DNA of 64,000 bases from Actinospineispora eucalypti. GTDB lineage: Bacteria > Actinomycetota > Actinomycetes > Mycobacteriales > Pseudonocardiaceae. The stretch spans positions 372,001 to 436,000 of the forward strand of contig JACHMT010000005.1 in the NCBI GenBank assembly GCA_014208095.1. The letters run 5' to 3'. Below, piece by piece: positions 34,277 to 42,551 of this stretch (its first letter is position 1; every line of letters begins with the position of its first letter). The notes beneath the pieces are model-generated. The model worked only from the letters and a program-made list of their open reading frames with translations. It ran no database searches and had not been told where the DNA came from. The translations under genes and the position numbers were made by a program.

Positions 34277-35067
34277 CAGGCGCCCTCCACGACCCGCACG
34301 GTGACCGGTCCCAGCCGGTCGAACTCGGCCCGGAACACGTCGCCGGCCGCCATCGGCACCGGCGCGTGCAGCGAGCCGGTCATCACCAGGTGTCCCGGTT
34401 CCAGGGCCACGCCGTTCTCGGCCAGCACGTTGGCCAGCCAGGCGACCACGGCGATCGGGTCACCCAGGGCGGCGGCGCCGGCCCCGGTGTCCACCAGCTC
34501 GCCGTTGCGGCTCAGGGCCACCCCGATGAGCCGCACGTCCAGGCCGTCCACCGGGACCAGCTGGCCGGAGAACGCGACCGCGCCGTTGGAAGCCAGGTCG
34601 GCGACCGTGTCGGCCAGCTTGATCCGCCAGTCCTCGATCCGGGAGTCCACGATCTCCACCGCGGCCACCGCGCCGGCCACGGCCCGGCGGGCGTCCGCCG
34701 CGGTCACCCCGGGGCCGGCCAGGCGGTCCCGTATCACGAACGCGATCTCCGCCTCGATCTTGGGCTGGATGAACCGGTCGAGCGGTACGGCGTCGCCACT
34801 GCCGTAGACGGTGGACCCGAACACCGGGCCGTAGTCGGGGGAGTCCAGCCCGAACAGCCGCTGGGCCGGCTTGGACGTGGCGCCCACCTTGTAGCCGGCG
34901 ATCCGGTCGCCGTCCGCCAGCAGCAGGGGCACCAGCTCCCGCTGGATCGCGTACCCGTCGGCCATGCCGAGGGTCGGGTCCTCGTCGGTGAACGGGGGGA
35001 TCGGCACGCGGGTGCGCCGCGCCTCGTACAGCGCGCGCGCCTTCGCCGGTGCGTCCGTCACGGGCAT
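34276..35067 (-). CDS. 2-hydroxypenta-2,4-dienoate (2-keto-4-pentenoate) hydratase
   Basis: Hydratase of 263 aa of the MhpD/DmpE type. AGYKVGATSKPAQRLFGLDSPDYGPVFGS, IQPKIEAEIAFVIRD (metal ligands) and ALGDPIAVVAWLANVL are the family blocks. It adds water to 2-hydroxypentadienoate to give 4-hydroxy-2-oxovalerate. The aldolase (DmpG) and acetaldehyde dehydrogenase (DmpF) that should follow are not in this window, nor is a ring-cleaving dioxygenase. It follows the IclR gene by 15 bases. Confidence 0.85.
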   Translation of the reverse strand: MPVTDAPAKARALYEARRTRVPIPPFTDEDPTLGMADGYAIQRELVPLLLADGDRIAGYKVGATSKPAQRLFGLDSPDYGPVFGSTVYGSGDAVPLDRFIQPKIEAEIAFVIRDRLAGPGVTAADARRAVAGAVAAVEIVDSRIEDWRIKLADTVADLASNGAVAFSGQLVPVDGLDVRLIGVALSRNGELVDTGAGAAALGDPIAVVAWLANVLAENGVALEPGHLVMTGSLHAPVPMAAGDVFRAEFDRLGPVTVRVVEGA

Positions 35068-35082
35068 TTCCTGTTCGCTCCC

Positions 35083-35865
35083 TTACGCTCCATGGTTCCG
35101 ATGGGCCCAGCCGAGCCGCCGGGAGATCGCTTCGCCGGCCTGCACCACGGCCATGGCCAGCCGGCGGCGGGACGCTCCGCGGTACCGGATCGTCGGTGCC
35201 CGCACGCCGACCGCCGCCACCACGGCCGCCGTGGCGCCCCGGATAGGCGCGGCCAGTGCGGAGATGCCGGCCTCCAGCTCGTTCACCGCCTCCGCCCAGC
35301 CGCGGGCCGCGGTGGCGGTGATCTCGTCCCGCAGCCGGTCCGGGTTCACCACGGTCTGCCTGGTCAGCGGGGTCAGTGTGGTCCCGGTCAGGTACTCCTC
35401 GCGGGCCTGCTCCGGGCGGTGCGCGAGCAGGACCTTGCCGGCGGCGGTGCAGTAGAGCGGCCAGCGCCGGCCCGCCTCGAGCGGCGGCCCGATGCGCAGC
35501 GTGTGCGCCGCCTCCAGCCGCTCCACGAAGACGATGTCGTCCCCGTCCGGCACGGCGATCTCCACCGCTTCGCCGGTCTGCTCGCGCAGCCGCACCAGCA
35601 CCGGGGCCGCCGCGGCGTGCAGCTCGGTGCGCACCCGGGCCGCGTCGCCCAGCTCGAGCAGCACCAGGCCGAGCCGGTAACGCCCGCTGCGCGGGTCCTG
35701 CTCGACCAGGCCGTCGCTGCGCAGCGTGGTCAGCAGCCGGTGCACCTTGCTCTTGCCCAGGCCCAGCCGGCGGGCCAGCTCGGAGACGCCCAGCTCGGCG
35801 TCGCGGGTGAACTCCTTGAGGAGCTGTGCGGCGTTGTGCACGGTCGACAGCGTTGCATCAGGCAT
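35083..35865 (-). CDS. IclR-family transcriptional regulator
   Basis: Regulator of 260 aa from ATG 35865. The N-terminal winged helix reads LLKEFTRDAELGVSELARRLGLGKSKVHRLLTTL in two pieces, and the C-terminal effector-binding domain contains EAVEIAVPDGDDIVFVERLE and PLYCTAAGKVLLA. It heads the hydratase-decarboxylase operon and is divergent from the Ior fusion gene (147-base gap), so it may control both. A short dyad GTTC-N9-GAAC (35886-35902) in that gap is a weak operator candidate. An upstream in-frame start at 35922 is less likely. Confidence 0.9.
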   Translation of the reverse strand: MPDATLSTVHNAAQLLKEFTRDAELGVSELARRLGLGKSKVHRLLTTLRSDGLVEQDPRSGRYRLGLVLLELGDAARVRTELHAAAAPVLVRLREQTGEAVEIAVPDGDDIVFVERLEAAHTLRIGPPLEAGRRWPLYCTAAGKVLLAHRPEQAREEYLTGTTLTPLTRQTVVNPDRLRDEITATAARGWAEAVNELEAGISALAAPIRGATAAVVAAVGVRAPTIRYRGASRRRLAMAVVQAGEAISRRLGWAHRNHGA

Positions 35866-36011
35866 GGTCCGCCGCCGCCCGCCGTGTTCTGCTGAATGGA
35901 ACCCCGACCACTCGCACCGCACGGGACGCTAGGCCGGCCGGACCAGCGCGTCAAGCATCCGTGTCGCCCGGTGAACCGGGGGTAGGGCAGAGTGGGCACG
36001 GGGGTGAGTCG

Positions 36012-39000
36012 ATGACTCTGCAATCCGACGTGACCCGTCCGGTGGAGTTCTCCCTGGCCCAGCGCTACCGCGCCGGCGCGGGCCCGGTGCCGATGACCGG
36101 GGTGCAGGCGATCGCTCGGCTGCTGGTGGAGCAGCACGCGGCCGACGCCGCCGCCGGCTCGCGCACCATGTCCTTCGTCTCCGGCTACCAGGGCAGCCCG
36201 TTGGGCACGCTGGACAAGACGCTGGCCGGTGCCCCGGAGCTGGCCGAGGCGGCCGGCCTGAAGCTGGTGCCGGCGATCAACGAGGAGCTGGCCGCGACCG
36301 CGATCTGGGGCAGCCAGGTGGAGGTGCCGGGTCGCCGGCGCCGGGTCGACGGCGCGGTCGGCGTCTGGTACGGCAAGGCGCCCGGGGTGGACCGGGCCGG
36401 TGACCCGATCCGGCACGCCAACATCTGCGGCGCCGACCCCCGGGGCGGGGTGCTGGTGCTGGCCGGGGACGACCCGGCCTGCAAGTCCTCGACCATCCCC
36501 TGCATGAGCGAGCGGACGCTGGCCGGCTACGGGCTGCCGGTGTTGTTCCCGGGCAGCGCCGAGGAGATCGTCCGGCTGGGCCGGTATGGCGTGGCGCTGT
36601 CCCGCGCGTCCGGCATCTGGGTCGGCATGAAGATCGTCGCCGACGTGGCGGACGGCGTGTGGACCGTCGACGGCGCGGCCGGCACGCCGGAGATCACCGT
36701 GCCCGAGCTGGAGTGGGAGGGCCGGCCCTGGGCCTACCGGCAGACGCCGATGCTCATCCCGCCCGCCTCGGTGGCCGCCGAGGAGCAGCTCTACGGCCCG
36801 CGCACGGCCATGCTGCGCGCGTTCCTCGCGGCCAACCCGATCAACGCCATCGAGCTGGACACCCGGGACGCCTGGCTGGGCATCGTGGCCGGTGGGAAGG
36901 CGTTCGGGGACGTCCGGCAGGCGCTGGCCGACCTCGGTCTGGCCGATGACGAGGCGCTGCGCCGAGCCGGGGTGCGGCTGCTGCGGCTGGGCGCCATCCA
37001 CCCGCTGGAGCGGGACCTGCTGCGCCGGTTCGGCACCGGGCTGGACACCGTTCTGGTGGTGGAGGAGAAGACCGAGTTCGTCGAGTCGGCGGTGCGCGAC
37101 GCGCTGTACCGGCTGCCCGACGCCCCCGAGGTGATCGGTTCCTCGGACGCCGCCGGCGCGCCCCTGGTGCCGGTGTTCGGCGAGGTCACCGCCGGCGCAC
37201 TGGCCGGCCCGCTGCGCCGGGTGCTGCGCGCCCGGCCCGAGGTGGCGGCGCGGCTGGCCCCGCCGGTGCCGGCCCGGCCGACGCTGGAGCTGCTGCCGGT
37301 GGCCCGCACCCCCTACTTCTGCTCGGGCTGCCCGCACAACCGGTCCACGGTGCTGCCGGACGGCGCGGTGGCCGGTGGCGGGATCGGCTGCCACGCCATG
37401 GTGGCGATGATCGGCCGGCCGGGTACGGCCGTGTCCTCGCTCACCCAGATGGGCGGAGAGGGAGCGCAGTGGATAGGCCAGGCCGCCCTGCTCTCCAGCG
37501 ACGACGGCACCCCGGCGCACATGTTCCAGAACATCGGGGACGGCACCTTCGCCCACTCCGGCCAGCTGGCCGTGCAGGCCTGCGTGGCCGCCGGCGTGTC
37601 CATCACCTACAAGCTGCTCTACAACCGCGCGGTGGCGATGACCGGCGGGCAGGACGCCGAGGGCGGCCTCGAGGTGCCGGCGCTGACCCGCAAGCTGGCC
37701 GCCGAGGGCGTCGCCCGGATCATCGTGTGCGCGGACGAACCGGAGCGCTACAAGGACCTGGACCCCCTGGCCGACGGAGCGCGGCTGTGGCACCGGGACC
37801 GCCTGGACGAGGCGCAACGCGTGCTCGCCGCCGTGCCGGGGGTGACCGTGCTGATCTACGACCAGCGCTGTGCGGCGGAGTCCCGACGACTGCGCAAGCG
37901 CGGGCAGATCCCGGTCCGGGCCACCCGCGTGGTGATCAACGAGGCGGTGTGCGAGGGCTGCGGGGACTGCGGGGAGAAGAGCAACTGCCTTTCCGTGCAG
38001 CCGGTGGAGACCGAGTTCGGCCGCAAGACCCGGATCGACCAGACCTCGTGCAACACCGACTACACCTGCCTCACCGGGGACTGCCCCTCGTTCGTCACGG
38101 TGGAGGCGCCGGCCGGCGGGACCGCCCGGGTGGCGGGTGCGCGGCCGGAGCCGCCGTCGGTGCCCGCGCCGCCGGCCTCGTCGTCGACCGGCACGGTGAA
38201 CGTGTTCCTGGCCGGCATCGGCGGCACCGGGATCGTCACGGTGAACCAGGTGCTCGGCACCGCCGCGGTGCGCGACGGGCTGGCCGTGCACGGGCTGGAC
38301 CAGACCGGGCTGTCCCAGAAGGCCGGCCCGGTGGTCTCGCACCTGAGGGTCGCGCCGGACGGTTCGGCCCTGGGGGCGGCCAACCGCCTGGGTCCGGGTG
38401 ACGCGGACTGCTACCTGGTCTTCGACGCGCTGGTCGGCGCGGACGCCAAGAACCTGGCCTACGCCTCACCGGGCGCCACCACCGCCGTGGTGTCCACCAG
38501 CAAGGTGCCCACCGGCTCGATGGTGCGCGACGCCTCGGTGGCCGGCCCGGACGGCGACGCGCTGCTGGACCGGATCGCCGGGACGGTCCGCGAGCTGGTC
38601 CCGGTGGACGCCGCCGGGGCCGCCCAGGCGCTCTTCGGCGACACCATGCCGGCGACGTTCCTGCTGGTCGGCGCCGCCTACCAGACCGGCTCGCTGCCCC
38701 TTTCGGACGCCGCGATCGAGTGGGCGCTCGAGCTGAACGGGGTGGCCGTGGCGGCGAACACGGCGGCGTTCCGCTGGGGCCGGGTGGCGGTGGCCGACCC
38801 GGCCGCGTTCGCCGCCGCGGTCGGTACTCCGGGAGCGGCACCCGCCGCGCCGGCCGAGCTGCCCACCGGGCTGGACCTGGGCGAGCTGGCCGGCGAGACC
38901 CGCCGGCTGGCCACGGCGCGCGCCGCCGCGCTGGTCGAGTACCAGAACCGGGCGCTGGCCCGCCGCTACCTGGACGCGGTGCGCGCCGCATGGCGGGCCG

Positions 39001-39509
39001 AGCGGGCGGTGGGGGAGCGCACCGACTACAGCGAGGCGGTGGCCCGGGGCTGGCACAAGCTGGCCGCGTACAAGGACGAGTACGAGGTGGCACGGCTGCT
39101 CACCGACCCGGCCTTCGAGCGCCGGCTGGCCGCCGAGGTCCCCGGCGGCACCAGGCGCCGCTACCGCCTGCACCCGCCCCTGCTGCGGGCCATGGGCCGG
39201 GACCACAAGATCGCGTTCGGCCCGTGGCTGCGGCCGGTGCTGCGCGGGTTGGCGCACGGCAGGCGGCTGCGGGGCACGCCGTTCGACCCGTTCGGCCGGA
39301 CCGCGGTCCGCCGCATGGAACGTTCGCTGCGGGACTCCTACGCTTCCCTGGTCGACTCGTTGACCGCCGGGCTGACCGGGGCCAACTACGAGACCGCCGT
39401 GGCCGCCGCCGAGGCGGCCGACCTGGTGCGCGGCTACGAGGGCGTCAAGGAGCGCAACGTAGCCCGCTACCGCGCCCGCCTGGCCGAACTCGGCATCGAT
39501 CCTGATTAG
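36012..39509 (+). CDS. Indolepyruvate ferredoxin oxidoreductase, fused alpha-beta
   Basis: Protein of 1165 aa, ATG 36012. The long N-terminal part is the alpha subunit with thiamine diphosphate domains (SFVSGYQGSPLGTLDKTL; QNIGDGTFAHSGQLAVQACV). A ferredoxin-like part follows with CEGCGDCGEKSNCL and a second Cys set SCNTDYTCLTGDC. The end is the gamma/beta-type domain (VNVFLAGIGGTGIVTVNQVLG). It oxidatively decarboxylates aryl pyruvates to aryl-acetyl-CoA, feeding electrons to ferredoxin. The fused form is common in aerobic actinobacteria and proteobacteria. It is divergent from the IclR-hydratase operon, which suggests aromatic amino-acid breakdown. Confidence 0.92.
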   Translation: MTLQSDVTRPVEFSLAQRYRAGAGPVPMTGVQAIARLLVEQHAADAAAGSRTMSFVSGYQGSPLGTLDKTLAGAPELAEAAGLKLVPAINEELAATAIWGSQVEVPGRRRRVDGAVGVWYGKAPGVDRAGDPIRHANICGADPRGGVLVLAGDDPACKSSTIPCMSERTLAGYGLPVLFPGSAEEIVRLGRYGVALSRASGIWVGMKIVADVADGVWTVDGAAGTPEITVPELEWEGRPWAYRQTPMLIPPASVAAEEQLYGPRTAMLRAFLAANPINAIELDTRDAWLGIVAGGKAFGDVRQALADLGLADDEALRRAGVRLLRLGAIHPLERDLLRRFGTGLDTVLVVEEKTEFVESAVRDALYRLPDAPEVIGSSDAAGAPLVPVFGEVTAGALAGPLRRVLRARPEVAARLAPPVPARPTLELLPVARTPYFCSGCPHNRSTVLPDGAVAGGGIGCHAMVAMIGRPGTAVSSLTQMGGEGAQWIGQAALLSSDDGTPAHMFQNIGDGTFAHSGQLAVQACVAAGVSITYKLLYNRAVAMTGGQDAEGGLEVPALTRKLAAEGVARIIVCADEPERYKDLDPLADGARLWHRDRLDEAQRVLAAVPGVTVLIYDQRCAAESRRLRKRGQIPVRATRVVINEAVCEGCGDCGEKSNCLSVQPVETEFGRKTRIDQTSCNTDYTCLTGDCPSFVTVEAPAGGTARVAGARPEPPSVPAPPASSSTGTVNVFLAGIGGTGIVTVNQVLGTAAVRDGLAVHGLDQTGLSQKAGPVVSHLRVAPDGSALGAANRLGPGDADCYLVFDALVGADAKNLAYASPGATTAVVSTSKVPTGSMVRDASVAGPDGDALLDRIAGTVRELVPVDAAGAAQALFGDTMPATFLLVGAAYQTGSLPLSDAAIEWALELNGVAVAANTAAFRWGRVAVADPAAFAAAVGTPGAAPAAPAELPTGLDLGELAGETRRLATARAAALVEYQNRALARRYLDAVRAAWRAERAVGERTDYSEAVARGWHKLAAYKDEYEVARLLTDPAFERRLAAEVPGGTRRRYRLHPPLLRAMGRDHKIAFGPWLRPVLRGLAHGRRLRGTPFDPFGRTAVRRMERSLRDSYASLVDSLTAGLTGANYETAVAAAEAADLVRGYEGVKERNVARYRARLAELGIDPD

Positions 39510-39628
39510 GGTGGTCATATGGTGAGCGGCCCGGAGAGGGACGGCGAGGTGGCCGGCCACGCGGGATGTGTGGTCTTTGGCGGCCTCCGGGGGCCCGGTC
39601 ATTCCAGGCGAGGTAGTGACCGAGGCCG

Positions 39629-40042
39629 CTATCTCCGCCCATCGGGGGAGGGCGACCGGAAGCCGGGGATCAGGACCGCCGGTACGGCCAGGTGCAGCAC
39701 AGTGAGCGCGATCTGGGTGCCCGCCGTGGCCTGCTCCAGGAAGATCGGCACGATGGACAGCGCGGCGACCGCGACGGCCAGCCCCACCCACACCGCGCGG
39801 GCGTGCCGGGTGAACCGCTCGAGCAGGGCCAGCGTGCCCCAGCCGAGCAGCCCGAACACAGCGGTGGCGATCACCGCGACCGGCAGCGTGATCACCGCCG
39901 TGCCCGTCGAGTCGGAGAGCACGAAGTCGACGCCGAACGCGGTGGCGGCGCCCCACAGCACGGCGTTCACGGCCGACGCGCCGACCACCGCGGCGGCCCT
40001 GCGAGCGGGACGGCTGGCGATGACTGGGTGAGAGATGGTCAT
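39629..40042 (-). CDS. DUF6069-like four-helix membrane protein
   Basis: Integral membrane protein of 137 aa with four hydrophobic segments (about 14-35, 44-64, 78-95 and 105-126). The pattern NAVLWGAATAFGVDFVLSD and the second-half ALLERFTRHARAVW resemble DUF6069 proteins. ATG 40042 has AAGGAGG six bases upstream, but that site is buried in a strong hairpin (40049-40092), so translation or transcription may be conditional. It lies 77 bases after the permease gene. Function unknown. Confidence 0.7.
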   Translation of the reverse strand: MTISHPVIASRPARRAAAVVGASAVNAVLWGAATAFGVDFVLSDSTGTAVITLPVAVIATAVFGLLGWGTLALLERFTRHARAVWVGLAVAVAALSIVPIFLEQATAGTQIALTVLHLAVPAVLIPGFRSPSPDGRR

Positions 40043-40048
40043 GGTGTC

Positions 40049-40092
40049 CTCCTTGGTGGGTCCGACACCCATGCGTCGAACCCACCAAGGAG
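40049..40092 (-). promoter_or_regulatory. Hairpin masking the ribosome site of the DUF6069-like gene
   Basis: Perfect 13-bp arms at 40049-40061 and 40080-40092, extended after one mismatch by four more pairs (40063-40066 with 40075-40078), loop of 8 bases. On the minus strand the second arm contains the AAGGAGG at 40048-40054. It may be the permease terminator, a translation switch, or both. Confidence 0.65.
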
Positions 40093-40119
40093 TTCTCGAC
40101 ACCCCGGAGGGAACTTTTT

Positions 40120-41601
40120 CTACGGCGTTTCGCGCGACGGCGGGGTGCTCTCCGCCTCGGCCCGGGCGGCCACCTCCAGCCGGGAGTGCCGGCGGCTGTA
40201 GGCCACGTAGACGATCAGGCCGAGCACGAACCAGCCGGCGAACCGCAGCCAGGTCACCGGGTCCAGGAAGGTGATCAGCCAGACGGAGAAGGCGATGCCG
40301 ATGATGGGCACCACAGGCATGCCCGGGCAGCGGAAGCTGCGCGGCAGGTCCGGCTGGCGGTAGCGCAGTACGATCACGGCGACGCACACCACGATGAAGG
40401 CCAGCAGGATGCCGATGTTGGTCAGCTCGGCGGCCTCGTTGATGTCCAGCAGACCGGCGATGACCGCCGAGGCGATGCCCAGCACCCAGGTGATCCGGCT
40501 GGGCACGCCCTTGGTGGGGTGGCTCTTGCCGAACCAAGGCGGCAGCAGCCCGTCGCGGCTCATCGAGTAACCCACCCGGGAGGCGCCCAGCAGGAAGGTG
40601 AACATCACGGTGAGGATGCCCAGGATGGCCCCCACCGCGATGATCAGGGCGACCGTGCTCAGGCCCACCGAGGAGAAGGCGCTGGAGAACGCGGCCTTGG
40701 TGTCGATCTCCGAGTAGTGCACCATGCCGGTCAGTACCAGGCAGGCCAGCACGTAGAGCACCATCGAAACGGCCAGCGAGTAGATGATGGCCTTCGGCAT
40801 GTGCTTCTGCGAGTCCTCGGACTCCTCGGCCGCCGTGCTCATCGCGTCGTAGCCGAACACCGCGAAGAACACGGTCGCCGCCCCGGCGAACGCCCCGGCC
40901 AGTCCGGACGGGAAGAACGGGGTGTAGTTGCCGGCCTTGATGTGGAACACACCGACCACGATGACCAGCAGCACGATGCCGACCTTGAGGTACACCAGGC
41001 TGGTCTCGAACCGCGCCGCGCTGCGCATGCCCCGGTTGAGCACGTAGGCGATGAGCAGGCAGAGCAGCGCCGCGAACAGGTCGATCTTGTACGAGCCGGA
41101 CGCCACGCCGTCCGGCTCGGTGCCCGGCGCGCCGGACATCCACAGCGGGAGCTGGATGTTCAGCAGGTGCAGCAGCTCGTTGAAGTAACCGGATATGCCG
41201 ATCGCCACGACGGACACGATCGCGGTGTACTCGAGCAGCAGGTCCCAGCCGATGAACCATCCGATCGGCTCACCCAGCACGGCGTAGCCGTAGGTGTACG
41301 CCGAGCCCGCCCGGGGGATCAGCCCGGCGAACTCGGCGTAGGAGAACGCCGCCGCCGCGCTGGCGATGCCGGCGATCAGGAAGGACAGCAGCACACCCGG
41401 CCCGGCCGGGTGGTCCGGGTTGTTGGCGACCGAGCCGGCGAGCGCGAAGATGCCGGCACCGATGATGCCGCCGACGCCGATGGCGGTGAGCTGCCAGAGG
41501 CCGAGCGTGCGCTTGAGGCCGCCGCTCGGTTCCTCGGTGATCTGGTCTATGGGTAGCCGTCGGAACAATCCGGTTTGTTGTGGTGTGGACGACGTTGTCA
41601 T
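40120..41601 (-). CDS. APC-family amino acid permease
   Basis: Twelve-to-fourteen-helix permease (493 aa) of the amino acid-polyamine-organocation family: GVGGIIGAGIFALAGSVA (first helix, substrate loop), SYAEFAGLIPRAGSAYTYGYAVLGE, and FFAVFGYDAMSTAAEES, typical of the cationic-amino-acid (CAT/YfnA) subgroup. Because it follows proline dehydrogenase by 14 bases in the same operon, proline or a related amino acid is a plausible substrate, but subgroup sequence alone would predict cationic amino acids. Confidence 0.88.
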   Translation of the reverse strand: MTTSSTPQQTGLFRRLPIDQITEEPSGGLKRTLGLWQLTAIGVGGIIGAGIFALAGSVANNPDHPAGPGVLLSFLIAGIASAAAAFSYAEFAGLIPRAGSAYTYGYAVLGEPIGWFIGWDLLLEYTAIVSVVAIGISGYFNELLHLLNIQLPLWMSGAPGTEPDGVASGSYKIDLFAALLCLLIAYVLNRGMRSAARFETSLVYLKVGIVLLVIVVGVFHIKAGNYTPFFPSGLAGAFAGAATVFFAVFGYDAMSTAAEESEDSQKHMPKAIIYSLAVSMVLYVLACLVLTGMVHYSEIDTKAAFSSAFSSVGLSTVALIIAVGAILGILTVMFTFLLGASRVGYSMSRDGLLPPWFGKSHPTKGVPSRITWVLGIASAVIAGLLDINEAAELTNIGILLAFIVVCVAVIVLRYRQPDLPRSFRCPGMPVVPIIGIAFSVWLITFLDPVTWLRFAGWFVLGLIVYVAYSRRHSRLEVAARAEAESTPPSRETP

Positions 41602-41615
41602 GGGACCCCTCGAAC

Positions 41616-42551
41616 TCAGTGGCGGCTGGCCAGCGAACGGAAAAAGAACATCATGTTGGCCGGGCGTTCGCCAAGCCTCCGCATGAAGTACGGGTACCAG
41701 GCGGATCCGTAAGGCAGATAGACCCGCACGCGCCTACCGCTGACGGCCAGCGCGCGCTGTGCCTCCGAGCGCACCCCGTACAGCATCTGGAACTCGAACC
41801 CGGTCGTGCCGCCCGGTCGCGCCGCGGCCAGTTCGTCCGCGTAGCGGATCAGTGCCGGATCATGTGTGGCGACCATCGGGTAGCCCTCGCCGGCCATCAG
41901 TACTCGCAGGCACCGCCGGTAGGACTCGTCCACCTCGTCGCGTTCCCGGAAAGCGACCGAGGAGGGCTCGTCGTACGCGCCCTTGCACAGCCGCACCCGT
42001 GAGCCCGGTCCGGCCAGCTCGGCACAGTCCGTCTCGGTGCGCCGCAGGTAGGCCTGCAGCACAGTGCCGGTCTCCGGCCAGCTCCGCCGCAGCTCGCGGA
42101 TGGTCTCCAGGGTGGCGTCGGTGGTGGTGTGGTCCTCCATGTCCACGGTCACCGTGGTACCCACCGCCGCCGCCTGGGCGCAGATCTTGGCGGCGTTGTC
42201 GGCGGCCATGGCCGCCCCGCCGTCCGGCAGCGCGGCCCCGAGCGCGGACAACTTGATCGAGACTTCCACCCGGGCGGCGAGGCCCCCTTCGCCCAACCGA
42301 CCGAGCAGCTCCAGGTAGGACCCCGTGGCCTCGTCGGCCTCGGCCCGGTCCGAGGTGTCCTCACCGAGGTGGTCCATCGAGACCATGCGGTCGACGGCCA
42401 GCTCCCGGGCGGCGGACATGGCCTGGTCCAGGTCGGTGCCGGCGACGAACCGGTCCACCAACGGCCGTACCAGCGCCGAGCGTTCGGCGACGCCGCGCAG
42501 CCGGCGCGACCGGGCGGCGGCCAGGAAAGTGGTGCGCAACATCTGGGTCAT
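41616..42551 (-). CDS. Proline dehydrogenase
   Basis: FAD enzyme of 311 aa oxidising proline to delta-1-pyrroline-5-carboxylate, giving electrons to the quinone pool. Barrel motifs: VEVSIKLSALG, TVTVDMEDHTTTDATLE, VLQAYLRRTETDC, RLCKGAYDEPSSVAF, and C-terminal FEFQMLYGVRSEAQR with the substrate-binding arginines. The start overlaps the P5C dehydrogenase stop by ATGA. Monofunctional form as in Mycobacterium and Thermus, separate from the dehydrogenase (not a PutA fusion). Confidence 0.94.
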   Translation of the reverse strand: MTQMLRTTFLAAARSRRLRGVAERSALVRPLVDRFVAGTDLDQAMSAARELAVDRMVSMDHLGEDTSDRAEADEATGSYLELLGRLGEGGLAARVEVSIKLSALGAALPDGGAAMAADNAAKICAQAAAVGTTVTVDMEDHTTTDATLETIRELRRSWPETGTVLQAYLRRTETDCAELAGPGSRVRLCKGAYDEPSSVAFRERDEVDESYRRCLRVLMAGEGYPMVATHDPALIRYADELAAARPGGTTGFEFQMLYGVRSEAQRALAVSGRRVRVYLPYGSAWYPYFMRRLGERPANMMFFFRSLASRH

